The position numbers and the translations under genes were made by a program. Below the pieces are notes generated by a model. That model did not search any database, was not told the DNA's origin, and worked only from the letters and a program-made list of their open reading frames with translations. Positions 43,444 through 55,589 of a stretch of 64,000 nt of DNA are shown here, in pieces (the first letter of the stretch is position 1; every line of letters begins with the position of its first letter). This DNA is from Tiliqua scincoides (Eukaryota; Chordata; Lepidosauria; Squamata; Scincidae): positions 20,787,853 through 20,851,852 of the forward strand of contig NC_089827.1 in the NCBI RefSeq assembly GCF_035046505.1, written 5' to 3'.

Positions 43444-45520
43444 GCAGTAAATAAATAAAATAACATGCGTTGAGCTGCATCTCAAATTAATAAGCATCGT
43501 GTCTTCATAAGTTAGAGATCTGAGCCTTGATGGACATCAGAATGCCAAATCAACCATAGATCGACTTGGATTTAATGTACCGACGATTAAATTAATAGCA
43601 TCTCATTTTGCACCAGAGATTATGGGAAGAGCAGATGAGGAGGAGGCACGCCAGGTGATTTTTAGTCCGTTTGCTGAGAGAACATAAAATCATTGGAGAA
43701 AGTAATCAGAAAAATGTGAATGCCACATAAATACATCATTTGCATTTAAACCTCTTTAGTAATTTAAGAAGCCACCCATTTTCCCAGAGTTTTTCTACTA
43801 GTGATGGTTCCAGTTCCACCCACCAGATTTAGATGATCTAAGATTTTCAGAGTTCTGAGTTCAAATGAAGGCTGCAATATTTGTTTTATTTTATCTTTAA
43901 ACATATATCTTTATACTCCACTTTTCCTCTCCAACAGAGATGCCTAAAGTGGCTAAAGGCCCCATCCTATCCTCGAGATATCAGTGTATCTCCATGTGCA
44001 CTGATGCAGTGTCACCCCTTCCAGTGTAGAAGGCCACCCCTAATGGACACAACATAGGCACCAGTGCAACACCAGGAAAAAACACCATGCTGGTATGGCT
44101 AGGATGTCAGTTGGATGCCAGAGCAACTCCATTAAAGGACTAGAAGACAGAGGAGATTGAGACATGACATGGGAGGGATGAGAAGAAGTCAGTGTACATC
44201 TTCTTGAGACAACAGGTGCCAATGATGCCAGAAAAACACTACACCAATGATTGAGCTGGCAGATGTAAGTGATAATGGGGTAGAGAGCCAAAGCAAAAAA
44301 AAACAAAACCCAAAAACTGCACCTCCTGCCCACTCTCCCATGTGTATAGGATACAGACTATATTTGGGAGCCAATCATAGCACACCAACCCTAGTACTAA
44401 AGCCCTTGCCAAGGTAACTTACAGCGTGTTGCTACAACTCTCAGGTCTCTCAAAGGGGAACTGTGGTAATGGGAACCATGGTGAAAGGGAAAGTGCCTCA
44501 CAAAAGGAGCATGTTGCACAAAAAGCCCCCTTGTTCCTCACAACGTGCATGACAAGACATTTTCTTAACTCTTGTCTTCTCCAAATTTTTATTGCAGGTA
44601 TTTTGACCCAGGAGGATGCCACACACAAACCTCCAACTGAACCTCTACCACCCCAACATAGGAAGTAAGGTCAAGGCACTCCAAACAGGTAAACAAATTG
44701 GAGTGGGATTCTATGTACTCATGCTACATTTTCCTCTCATGTCCCTACCCCGATGTCCTTACCGCTTTAATATTATTCCATCAACTGTGTTGCCTAACCA
44801 TCACTTTGTTTGCTTTTGCCCCTTTGCTGCTGATGTCACAGTACCTCCTGTAGGAGATGGGTGTGTTGTGGCATGGCTGGGTCATGTTGTGTGTGGTATC
44901 CTCAGGGTGAGGTATGGATGAGGTCTTACTGGAGGGTTTCAAAAGTTTTAAAAGTGTACAATGCACACCTGAGCGAACCATTGTTAACACACCAGAAGTG
45001 CAGGACACTAGAGGCTTTGGAACTTGTCATGCTCCTTCCAGTGCTGATCAGGACTTTTCCAGGTGCTGAAAATAACATAGGTATTCAAGAAAGGAAGGCC
45101 CAAACAGGCAAGTTCAGAAGTTTCTAGGTCTCATTGTGCTCTCCATGAAGTCATTAGCAACAGGGTTGAGCCTACAGGCCTTTCTGCGGCCTACATTCCT
45201 CCTAAGCTGGAAAGGATGCCCTACAACTTCTTCACAACATCACTTGCTAGAAGTAGGGGTGTTTGAGAGGGGCACAGGTTTCAGAGAGCCCTCTGATTCG
45301 CTTGCCCATTTGTTTGTTTCTGAGGCATCTGGGTATTCTGAGGCATTAATAATAGAATTAAACTAAAAGGCTGTTTGTTGAGCTTTCTGCATAAAGGAGT
45401 ATACAGATATCTGGTGGCAAATTAAGACAACTACTTGTGAAGTGTTACAGATTGGAACACCTGTGGAAATTTAAGATCATTACCTGTGGATTGCGATAGA
45501 CTGAGATTTTTAAAGGGAAA
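43444..45520. other. Unassigned DNA upstream of the L1 fragment
   Basis: 43500-43790 looks like unique AT-rich non-coding DNA. From about 43957 ('ggccccatcctatcctcgag') a MITE-like left end begins. An exon-like piece sits at 44598-44667 (see findings). 45380-45520 is probably the L1 5' UTR next to the ORF1 start. Confidence 0.35.
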
Positions 45521-45930
45521 ATGTCCACCACTAGGAGACGTAATACGTTGGAACAGATACATAAAGAGAAATCCCCACCAAGATCATCAGGGAAAGAGTT
45601 GAATCTGGAAGCCATTCAAGATTTACTAATGAAGATGGAAAATCGTTTGCAGAAAAAAATAGAAGGGATGGATGGGAGATTCGAAACATTACATCAAGAA
45701 ATGCAGGAGATGAATTTACAGATGCAAACAAACATGTTACATTGGGATAAAATGTGGGAAGAAACAGCGACAAAGATAAAAGGGATAAATGATACAATAA
45801 AAGTTCATGAGACAAAATTTGAGGATTTAGAAGTCAGAGATGATAGGAATCAGGATATGTTGGCATTGATGGAACAGGCGCAAAAAGAAAATATTTTAAG
45901 ATTCAGAGCTATACCAGAACAGGAAGGAGA
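45521..45930 (+). pseudogene. L1 LINE ORF1 fragment
   Basis: ORF1 of an L1 retrotransposon encodes an RNA-binding, trimer-forming coiled-coil protein. The reading frame starts at ATG 45521 (MSTTRRRNTLEQIHKEKSPP) with a basic N-terminus. Residues ~30-125 form a long heptad-rich coiled coil with MENRLQKKIEGMDGRF and LQMQTNMLHWDKMWEE. It then enters the typical QAQKENILRFRAIPEQEG block (~125-142) that opens the RRM-like core. After about residue 140 the similarity stops and unrelated DNA continues in frame to 46243, so the RRM core, the C-terminal domain and all of ORF2 are missing. This copy is truncated at the 3' side, unusual for L1, and implies a later deletion or insertion. The assignment is by pattern, not by search. 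Confidence 0.7.
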
Positions 45931-46042
45931 GGTATTTGGGATCTATAACTCACAAGGTTATGTTCTATTATATAATGGCAAAATCACCTCACAAAAAGAA
46001 CTTCACAGCGAGTCCCACAGCGAGTTGGCAGTGGTCCTCCCA

Positions 46043-46530
46043 GTGGCGGGCCTGAGGGGGGCGGGGGGCAAAAGCCTCAGGCACTACGTCCATTGGCCCT
46101 ATGGGGTGGCACCCCCCCCGCTCGGCGTGTCTGCCTCACCCTGCATGCTGCCTCTGCCTCCTCTACCTACCCTACAGAGCTTTTCCAGGGGGCAGGTGAA
46201 GCCCAGTGCAACCTTACCCATAGGGCTTTTGGAGTGCCTTTAACAGTACTTCTGGTTTTACACTGGAAAACCGAATGTACTTTTAATGGTGTTCCAGAAG
46301 CCTCAGACAGATTTTGGAGCGCTATGGGGAAGATCACACAAGGCTCTGTGCAACTGGGTAAGTATGGGATGGGGGGACAGCATGTCGCGGACTGGACCCT
46401 GGGTGCTACAGTGGCCAGGATCATAACTGGGTCCTCCACCTTTCCAGAATTTGACAAAAAGGCTTCATTTTGTTTTCTTCTTCTTTTTCCATCTTCAGAA
46501 TCTTATGAGACAGATTGAAGTTGAATCTAA
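46043..46530 (+). repeat. hAT-like left end ('CAGTGGCGGGCCTG') and adjoining repeat
   Basis: CCAGTGGCGGGCCTGAGGGG at 46042 has the form of a 'cagtggcg' hAT terminus and lies directly downstream of the L1 fragment. The right terminus is not identified. Confidence 0.4.
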
Positions 46531-47139
46531 AATTGCTCTGCAGACCAGATAAGACTCATAGGCCACTAGCTGGCCTTCCCAGACTTTCTACAAGCCTTTA
46601 AAAAAAAAAATAGGCATCCTATAATTTTCATGGTAAACTGTTTAATCTTCAAGACAAACTGTAATACCATAGGTTATAGCTGTTAGATTTATTATACGGC
46701 AATAATACTTCATGCTATAGGAAATTAAAAGCATTTTTCAAGTCAGTACATAGATTTGATTTGATGCCACTGCGATACCTAGTGTTGTGGCAATTCTACA
46801 TGAATTTATAATGATTAGTCATTTAAGATTATGAAACATTCATTTTAGTTTTTAATCCTGAGTGATACATTCTGAGTTAATTTTAATAACACTTCTCATA
46901 ATGTGTTCATTACCTAGCATTGTGGATGTCATAAATAGTGAGGGTTCTTAATTTGAATGTAATATTAGTTAATGGCCAATTTTTATAGCTGGGACTCAGT
47001 GCTTTTTTTGTACACTGAAAATTAATAGGAAAAAGCATTTTCCAGATTTCTGCCAACATCTCGAACATTCAGTCACCAGCAACAAGAAAGTCTCCACAAC
47101 TGGTTATGTTAGTGTCACAAATGTGTCGTCACCATTTTT
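46531..47139. other. Unassigned intergenic DNA
   Basis: AT-rich, with an A-run at 46595. No exon. Confidence 0.35.
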
Positions 47140-47515
47140 TAGCACAATTCTATCCCCATTTTGCGCTAGCGGAGCACGCACTCCTCCAACGCTTAATGTT
47201 GCAAACATGCCATAAAGTACGCTGTGACAGTGCAAGTTCCAGTCTCCACTGGCACCAGCACAGGGAGCAGTGTGTACAAGACCAGGGAAGTTTCCACTGG
47301 GCAGTGCAGGGGTGGGAGAGGGTGAGGAGGGGCAGCATAGGGCAGGGGGAAGGCAACAAAAGGGGGTGAGGTTGGGTGGATCAGGCCTAAGAGGGAGCGG
47401 ATCGGTGGTGCCAGTGCGTGCCATGTTCTGTCCCCCTTCCCAGGCCTGACTCACCAGCACAGACCCACACAGTCTTGCACCAGCGATTACCCTGGCAGGG
47501 GTCTAAGTTTACCCA
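47140..47515 (+). mobile_element. Long MITE, diverged copy
   Basis: Starts 'gcacaattctatccccattt', contains 'caaacatgccataaagtac' (shared with 18860) and the G-rich filler, and ends near 47515. The terminal repeats are worn. Confidence 0.5.
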
Positions 47516-47612
47516 TTGTGCTGGCTAGGGCTTTCCCTGGAGCAATGTGACAAATATCCTTTTTTCTATTTTCTGATTTCGGCTGTTTACTGATTTTGGG
47601 AGAAAGGGAGTT

Positions 47613-47760
47613 TGGCAGCTGTAGCCCAGCAGAAGAGCATCTGCTTTGTGTGCAGAAGATTCCAAGTGCAATCCTTGGCATCCCAGGACTGCGAAAGACC
47701 TGTCTGAAATACTCAATACTACCACTGGTCGGAATAGACAGTACTGAGGTATGTGGTTCA
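47613..47760 (+). mobile_element. tRNA-Ala-like SINE
   Basis: 'ggcagctgtagcccagcaga', 'gcatctgctttgtgtgcaga' and 'agattccaagtgcaatcctt' are diverged forms of the A box, anticodon arm and B box seen at 62115. The SINE body 'cctgtctgaaatactcaata' follows. Confidence 0.7.
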
Positions 47761-47781
47761 GTATGTATTGTCTGTGCACCA

Positions 47782-48270
47782 CCCAATGAACACTCAAGAC
47801 AACAGATAAGGGAGAATGGGCCACTTTATTGACAAAGTCACAGGAAAGTGAGAAAGAGACACTGAGACCTGCAGCTCACTCTGTAGTGCGGACGCTGGAA
47901 CATCAAGAGGCACCAGAAACACTTCAGTCCTCCGGGCTGGGTGTGTACCTTACTCAAGCCTTGCCCTTATTCAGGCAGTGCAGCTTATCCTCATCAACCC
48001 ATGAGGGGCTGGGGCAGCCAGACCACGCAGGGCCACCTCATGCCGCTGAGTCCTTGAGGTAGCCCCCCCAGTCCTGACCTGGGACCACCCATCCAGGCCC
48101 CTTTTGCCCATCTACCTGCAAAGAGGAAGTGTATCCGGCTTGGGTCCCCTTAAGAGCCCGCAGGCCCTGCCCCGCTCTGACTTCCCACCAGTCCCCTGCA
48201 GTGGGGGTGGGAAGGCTCAAGTGTCCCTGGGCCAGGCAGACAAACCCCGACCCTGGGCTTGGCAGCACAT
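47782..48270 (-). mobile_element. Retroelement end fragment, same family as 55590 (DIRS/Ngaro-like), fossil
   Basis: Blocks 'ccaatgaacactca', 'gggccactttatt', 'tgagacctgcag', 'tagtgcgga', 'gcagctcatcc'-like and 'gccgctgag' occur in the same order as at 55600-55950. On the minus strand 'aataaagtggccc' supplies a polyadenylation signal near the 3' end. Only the terminal ~490 bp is present. It is an old, broken copy. Confidence 0.6.
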
Positions 48271-49519
48271 GATCCATAATTCATGTTCTTGAATTCTGAT
48301 GCCCCTATTCTACTAAATACTTTGAATTAAAATACCTGCCAATTATAAACTTGATTTTTGCAGACTGTAATGATACCACAGTTGAAAAGATCTTAATTTG
48401 CAAAGTGCTCTAAATAGTATTGTTGTGATATGCAGTTGAAAATCTGGAGAAGATTAAAAACGCAGATTCAAAAAGTTCAGTAATGATAAAAAAGCTCTTT
48501 GGAGAACACCTTTGATGCATCTTGTATATGTATGTGCAAACACTGCATATTGATTATGTGAATATTGGATAACACAAGTTCAGCAGATTATGTATGACCT
48601 ACAAATGTGCTAAAGCAGCAATTGCAAACTCACAAATTATCCAAAGGCATGCGCCCAGGGTGGGAAAGGCTATCTGGGGAGGCAGGCAATTCATTAAGTT
48701 CTTTCTGACAGTACATCCATTTTGGCAATATAAACTGGTGTATTTTCAATGCAAAAGGCTGAGGGATTGGCCTGAAGTGAATTATGAACCTTTCATTTTC
48801 TTCACTGGGACATTTAACAGACTAAACATTTGCACAGGAGCAGATTACATTGATAAAAGCTTGCTTCTGCGAAGGCCAAGCATCATACATGTAAATTGAT
48901 TTATCATCAGATTATGGTAACACAATTTGAAATTGAATGCATTGCATAATAGGATTTGGAGTTCCTTAAAGTAATTGGCAACAAAAAGAACATATTCCTG
49001 GAGGGATCTGGTAAAAGTTTCATCCACAGCATTTCACTGAGAATATGTCAACATCCTTGTCCTGAAAGCTGTGATGATGCTGAAGGCAATTTCATAAGGA
49101 ATCACTGAACAACACAAGATAACTCTCCATGGGTCCCAGTGCAGGGTGAGTGTTTTTTGTTTTTGTATTCTTTAAACCAGTGTGGTGGGAAAACTGATCC
49201 TCATAAAATAATGTAGATGGACTAGAATTTGTGCAAAAAGGGACCAGGATACAGCTGTTAAAAATACACTTAAATGAAAAGACTTCTACTATAGGGAATC
49301 TCTGTCAGGGCCATTTCAGATGATTGGATTGTAGGTTTTTCCACTGTTCATGCCTTGTTGTTATTCATTTGTTAACTTGTCAGCAATACAAACATTTTGC
49401 TTCAAGGTAGTGCTCTTGCTGATGGATATCATGTTTTTCAATCCTCAAAACACTATATTTGACACCGGAAACTGCTACTTAGTCCATTTTGCCCATTGCC
49501 CACAATCAAACACTTCCAC
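48271..49519. other. Unassigned intergenic DNA
   Basis: Mostly AT-rich and repeat-poor, for example 48560-49130. The 101-codon frame at 48594-48899 has no recognised domain. No exon assigned. Confidence 0.35.
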
Positions 49520-49960
49520 TGATGGCCCAGTCCTAACCAGGCTGGGCACTGTCACAACATGTGTTGCACCAGCAGCCACTGCTTTATGGCATTTGCAAAG
49601 CAGTCTCCACTGACACATGCTTCTGGGCCACTGGCTGGCACCACTGCATCACTGTGCAGAGAGTTGTGGTGGACTGGGCTGAGATATCCCTTGCTCTGGG
49701 ATAAGACCCAGCAGCTGCAGCAGATCTACATGGATCTGCACCAGCAATATCTCTGTCACAGGTCCACATTAAGTCTTGAAGATGGATCAGGCCTGGAGAG
49801 GAGGTTTGGATATAACACGTGCTGATGCTGCTGAATCCGCTTCCCTCCCGGGCCAGTTCCACCCTCTCCTCCCTGTTAAACCTCCAACCCGCCCTCACCC
49901 CATCCCTGCCCCAATGAGTTTCCTGACAACTATCAGCACTAGCGGGAAGGCTCCAACCTT
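49520..49960 (+). mobile_element. Long MITE, diverged copy
   Basis: Begins 'gatggcccagtcctaacc' and contains 'catggatctgcaccagcaat', one half of the family hairpin, with the other half worn ('tgtcacaggtcc'). G/C-rich filler follows. The right end is uncertain. Confidence 0.5.
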
Positions 49961-51104
49961 CCCGGTATGCCTAGGCCTTTCACTGTTGCAACATGCTTTA
50001 GGGCACTTTTGCAATAAGTACACACCTGTGGAACATATGTTCAAATCCTCAAGAGGCTTGAGTCATTGGTTTTCTCCAGCTGCTATAGCCAGATTCATTT
50101 CATTTGCACTCTTGCTGAAGCCCCCCTTTGAAAACCAGGATGTAAGAACGGTCGCATTGAGAATTTTTGCTTTAGGTTTGTTTGGTATGCCAGGTTAAAA
50201 ACTCCGGCATCTCGTGTGAAACAACATGATTGACTAGCGTTATATTCAAATGTCAGTCACAATAAAACAGCAACTGTCTGCAAGGATGCTAACCGATGTT
50301 TTACTTTCAAATTGTTGTTTCCATTTTAATGGGGAAATTGGTTTTAAATTTGATTTCCTGTCTCCATCCATTGTTGTCAAATCTCCTGACATACAATGCA
50401 GGAGCCAGATTTGCTCTTGCCAAAAGACAATATACACCCATAGCAAGATCAGTAGCAGCATATAAAATATGATTTGCTGCCTCTTCCCGGCACTTGGTTA
50501 TGCGTTCAGGAGTGATACCAGAATCAGTTAGAATTAATCCTAATATCCTATTACTGTTAGCATCCAAGTATGCTCAGGATATTGTACACTGCATTGAATG
50601 CAAAGGAGAGCACACCAGACAGATCAAATTCCGAGGGTAAGAACCTGTGAGCAAGAGCGAGCAGAGACAAACCACATGCCAAGAAGCAACTTCCAGATTG
50701 TACTAAAATCTGCAAAATAGAAAACAAAATCCTACCATAAAATCATGCAGGGTCTGTAGTCAGAGAAGCAGCGCTGTATGAGTGGGAAGTGTTTTCTGCA
50801 TGTGCTTCTCACAATTAAACGACACCTTCACTCTCAACAGTACAGAATTTAAATGTATTTTTCAATGTGTAGTTCTTTTACCACCCAGCCCCATGGCATT
50901 TTTTTCCCTTTTCTGGTTAAATATGCATTCATTCATTAAAAATGGGGTCTTTAACATATTCAGTTAAAAGGATTAGCCAAACTCTTGGTGGCTGGGTGCA
51001 TCCCTGGCAGTAAGTCATTGCACCTCTGAATACCAGGTGTGGAGGACAAACAAAAGGGGAAGATGCATTATGCTGCTTTTCAATGAGTCAAGTCATCATT
51101 AGCT
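49961..51104. other. Unassigned intergenic DNA
   Basis: No exon recognised. An 86-codon minus-strand frame at 50307-50567 has ordinary amino-acid composition, but no family comes to mind. It overlaps a 71-codon plus-strand frame, so it is not called. Confidence 0.35.
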
Positions 51105-51112
51105 TTCTAGAG

Positions 51113-51446
51113 CAGCCATTTTCAACCTTTTTCATCTCACAGCACACTGACAAGGTGCTAAAATTGTCAAGGCACACCATCAGCTTTTTGACAAGGCACA
51201 CCATGATGGGGGGCTCACATCCCCCAATGATCCTATTATTAAATGACCCTCCCTTAAACTCCCACAGCACACCTGCAGACCATTCGGGGCGCACCAGTGT
51301 GCCACAGCACATTGGTTAAGAACATAAGAACAACCCCACTGAATCAGACCATAGGCCCATCTAGTCCAGCTTCCTGTACCTCACAGTAGCCCGCCAAATG
51401 CCTCAGGGGGCACGGTGTTTGACACGGTTGCTGTTGAAAATGGCTG
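51113..51446 (+). mobile_element. hAT element with nested CR1 piece
   Basis: Ends CAGCCATTTTCAACC and GTTGAAAATGGCTG are perfectly inverted. The flanking octamers TTCTAGAG (51105-51112) and ATCTAGAG (51447-51454) match at 7 of 8. The body repeats 'aaggcacaccat' blocks typical of a common reptile hAT. A CR1 3' end interrupts it near the right terminus. Confidence 0.88.
51318..51415 (-). mobile_element. CR1 LINE 3' end inserted in a hAT
   Basis: 'taagaacataagaacaaccc', 'ccataggcccatctagtcca' and 'gcttcctgtacctcacagta' are the reverse complement of the CR1 3' terminus seen at 4287. Only ~100 bp is present. Its position inside the hAT shows that it arrived later. Confidence 0.85.
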
Positions 51447-51454
51447 ATCTAGAG

Positions 51455-54139
51455 GCTAGTTCAGGTAATACAGGTGTGCGCTGCTTAATGACCTTTTGCT
51501 TAACAACGGATCACATATACAGCGGTGGTCAAAGCACAACAAAGAGGCTCTTAATGTTGCAGTTAAGACTCCTGTAGCCTTTAGCAGAGTGTCTGTTTAC
51601 ATAACAAAGAGGCTCGTAATGCAAAGGAGAGGCAGTCCCTCTCCAGTAGCCTGTGCAGCCATTGAGTGTCTGGCTGGGAGTGTCTGTTTACACAACAAAG
51701 GCACTAAATTGGACTGGATGTTTGCTTAACTACCTAATCACATAACAACAGGGATTGGAGAATGCATCCCCGTTGTTAAGTGGTGCACACCTGTACTGAA
51801 AAAGCCTGGAACCGACCCCTTGTGAGAATGAATGTGCTCACTCATTGTACACATATATCCTACCCTCTCTCCTCACTTCCCAGGTAATCATGTAGGGATT
51901 TAAAAGCAGGTTTAGTCATGCATGTAGAGCATTGGTCTGGACAAGAAAGTGCCAACAGGACCAACACATGCACACACCTTGTGCATGCATGTCCACCATT
52001 GCACAGGACCAATTCTGGATTTAAAGGGCTATCCCTGAAAAAGAACATGCAGAAGTAAGGTGGTATATCTCTCTGGCAACTTGCTTTCCTTGCTCTGGTG
52101 GCCTGGGTGGTGACTGGGGGGGGGGCTTGGGGGATGAGGAGGAGGGGGCTGGTGCTAGGGGAGCCAGAAAAACAAGGCTTGAAGCAGCAAGAGACAGTGT
52201 TTGCTGCTGCCACCTCTTGCAAAATCTCCATTGTTTTTTTCTTTGTTGAAGCAGGAGTGGCAAACACAGCTGCTTGTCCCCCCTTGCCCAGGTTTGGTGA
52301 CATCACTTCCAGGTGTCACATGGGGGGGCATCTTTTTCAACTTTTCCTTGGGCACTGGGGTGGTTAGCTATGCCACTGGCTACAGCCCTCCTCCCAAAGG
52401 ACCCAGTGCTCAGTGCATGTGCCAATGGAATATTTCTCCCAGTATCTCTTTCTCTTTGAAATACCCACATGGAATCGACCACATGCTCTTGCTTGTGCAC
52501 TGAGACATGATCTGCCTGTGGACTCCAGAGGAATGAGCTGTTGTGCAGCCTGAGAAACCTAGGCCTGTAAATTGCATTAATATAGGTAATTGTTTTCCAC
52601 TTGAGTGGTTTTGCTGGTCTCAGTAGGATTGGCCACATACATAAGTTTCCCTTGGATAATAAGACTGGTAAATTGGCACAGAAATTGGGCAATATAATAT
52701 GGATAGAATGGATAGAAGCTGATGTTAGAAATCCTCTGTTAAATAGGTTGGCCTCTAGTCGCCACTGCATTGTGTCTGCATTTAGGAAAGTTAACAGACT
52801 TTGAAGGAAAACGTCCCTCCTGGGATTACTCACTGAGTTGGGACCACCCAACTCAGACAACCCCATTTGGGGCATGCAGCTGCAGAGAACACAGCGTGAG
52901 CCACTGTTGAGGCTGGAGGCCACATTGCTAGCATGAGGCCAGAGCAATAACTCCTGTCAACAGGAACTCCTGACAACAGGAATGCCTGAGGCAATCCAGG
53001 CCTCCGAAAGGAGAGGAGTCAGAACCTGTCCAAGCAGCTGGGAAGTCTTTGAAAGCGTATTTGGATGCCGGTGATGGAGGATGGACAGAAGACTGAGAGC
53101 TCTAGTGCCTGGAAAGACAAAGGCAGATAGATAGTGCCGGGGTGCTGCCCAACAAGGAAGAGGAACCAGGTGAGGCCTTAATCCTCTCCGCTGTCTTTGC
53201 AGGTCTTGCTTGAGGCTCCATAGTTAGCCTCTGTGGAAAGGATAACCTCCACTCTTCAGGCTTTTCCTTTTGCTTTCTGTTCATTGGTTTCTATTTCTAC
53301 CTGCCCTTGTCGACTCTCACAGGTAAGTCAAGAGGTACATGGAACTGGCCAGCTTTTCACCCCAACATGGCAGTGGAAAATGGACAGTTCTTTGCTATTT
53401 CCACTCAGTTTGAATGGCAAGATGTATGCAGCTTATTACTGCTTCATTTGTGGTTTATTACTTCACTTAGGAAACGCCAATCAAAATGAAACCTAATTGG
53501 GAAGGTGGAGAGACTCTCTCAGTGAGGGCACCTCTCAGTAATGCATGTGTGTCCCCTCCCTCTTCCTGAGTTTGCTGCAACATACAGCATCCCAATTTAT
53601 CAGAGAAGAGTCCTGTCTCCCTATGCTCTGTGTTTACACCTAGAGATTCTACACTCTGAAGACCTCAAATTTTGAGACTGAAGAAAGTTGTTTTTATGGG
53701 GATTACTTATTGACAGTGCATGACGGCTTTAGTGGTGGTGCAGTGGGTTAAGACCAGAGAGACCTACAGATAGGTACAGATAGGAAGCTCACTGGTCAAA
53801 CCTGGATGGCCAAGTCCAGTGGTGTTGTGAGAATAAAAGAAGGGAGGACCGCATTCTGCCCAGTTCATATTTTTCAGCCAATGTTACCCCAGATGTGTGG
53901 AAGCCTTTTATGGAACCACAGTTCCACACACCTAGAGGAACACTGACAGGGCTCTTGAATGGAACTCCAGTGCTTCTCTTTAAGTTTCAACATTCAGTTT
54001 TGGAATATTAATTTTGAGATATTTGGTATAAACCCTGCTAAGTGGGCAAGAAGCACTTTCTTCAAGTTTATATTTGGGGGAGAGGGGGTGAGTAAACTGT
54101 CCCTCTTCGCCTCAACTTTTCTAGTGGCTGTTTGCCGAT
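51455..54139. other. Unassigned DNA
   Basis: Contains a hAT-like right end at about 52365-52377 ('gctatgccactgg') and a possible SINE-like piece at 53727-53815 ('ggtggtgcagtgggttaag'). The 214-codon minus-strand ORF at 52303-52947 has no recognisable domain. 53230-53600 is also without assignment. Confidence 0.35.
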
Positions 54140-54260
54140 GTTTCTTGTTCAACCTTTCAGATTGTGAGCCTTTTTGGGACAGGGAGCCATTTAATTATGT
54201 GGTTTTGTGAACTTTTTTGGTGTATAAATACTGTTAATAAACACACACAAACACGCACAC
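54140..54260 (+). repeat. Retroposon 3' end with CA-rich tail
   Basis: 'tcagattgtgagcctttttg', 'ggacagggagccatttaatt' and 'ggtgtataaatactgttaat' form the plus-orientation 3' end of the family seen in minus orientation at 5397. It ends in a degenerate ACACACA tail. Confidence 0.65.
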
Positions 54261-55589
54261 CACCCTTGCCCAACGAAGATAACACATCATGCATTTGATG
54301 GAGTGGAGAGTAGGCCACAAAAACTTCTGATCAGATACATTCGTTCATCTTTAAGGAGCTACAAATTCCACTGATGCTCATGTCCCTTATATAAAGCCAT
54401 TGGTTTGATGGTTAAAAAGCAGAATAAATTATAATCACATAGTCTCACTATTAAATGCAGTCAACCAGGCAGGGATGCGTGACCTCCCCAGTCTGGTCCC
54501 AACACACTGATAAAAGACGTTGTGATAAACAGTGCAACATCAAGAACAAAAGTCATGTTGTTCTGTGCTCTATACTATTCTCTGACTTTTGAAATATCTA
54601 GAACCAGCTATAGAACCAGCAACACTACCTCTGTGACAATCACTTCCTCTGCACCCATCTGATTCTACCATGGCCAAAAGGTGTTCTGAGGCCCAGGGAG
54701 ACTGCTCATGGCCTCCCTGGGCCTCGGAACACCTTCCAGATGTGACCTGAGCACAGCTCCAGTTACATTTGGAAAGGTACAGGCCAGGGGGTCAGCCCAG
54801 ATCAGGGGGGCAGCCTTGGAAGATGTGCCCCAAGGTGGCACTCCTTCCAGCTACAGAACTGAACATTCTTACACATAGGTCTAGCTTGCGATGCCTGAAT
54901 CATCTCTGAATGGAAGGCAGAAGAAAAATATGAATGAAGTACGGTGTTACAGCTGTAACAAACGAAACCCCCAAGGAAGTCCAGCTGGAGGTAGATGATC
55001 GTTTTATCTGTAGAAATTTAGGAAGCCCAGAAAAATAACAGACCTGTAAAATGAGGGTTAATAGTCCTAGAACAACCTCCAATTTCTGTAGCACCTACAA
55101 GAAAGAAGAGACTTGAGTTATCTACACACTGTTCCTATGTCAAAGCATTCCCCACGGGCGGCTGCTAGAAAAGAAATAGAAAAAGTCGCACTTTATTTTC
55201 ATTCTCTCCATGTCTGGGGGTTTGGGGGTTTTTTTCTTTCTCCCTTCCTCTAACCTGTCTGAATGTTTTACTGTTCCTTTTATATCAGTTGCTGACTTCC
55301 AGTCATCTCTCCTCCCCATCTCTTTTGTCTTTCTCCCCTGCTCTCAACCACAGAGAAGCTGTACTGGGCTTAAAAGGGGAGGGGGAAAAAACTCATCACC
55401 ATCTTTTAGCACTCTCACCAGCTTCAAAGTGCTCTGGCAGTTTAAAAAGCTTGTAGGAGGTTAGGTTATGGCACAAGTGCAGTCATGTGCTTGAACCTCC
55501 ACTATACATATAAAAAGAAAATACATACCTTGTTTCTTGGGGAATCTCAAGTTTGCTGGATGCTGTTGTTAGAAAGGGAATCACTGTTT
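54261..55589. other. Unassigned DNA with one strong hairpin
   Basis: No exon is recognised. The 54640-54830 part resembles the interior of a Tigger-like MITE (compare 17760-17830) and includes the hairpin listed separately. Confidence 0.35.
54678..54735. repeat. 23-bp-arm hairpin
   Basis: 'aaggtgttctgaggcccag', then 'ggag', is inverted as 'ctcc', then 'ctgggcctcggaacacctt', with one mismatch and a 12-base loop. It is likely part of a MITE interior. Confidence 0.85.

Noticed and set aside
43000-43497. 165-codon minus-strand ORF
   Set aside because: It falls within a long MITE whose two ends are visible. Other copies of the family do not keep this frame.
50307-50567. 86-codon minus-strand ORF as a possible exon
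   Set aside because: The composition is plausible, but there is no recognised family and a 71-codon frame covers most of it on the other strand. Left unassigned.
52303-52947. 214-codon minus-strand ORF
   Set aside because: No family signature, mixed composition, and it overlaps a hAT-like end at about 52370. It is probably a chance frame. A protein search with a significant hit would change this.
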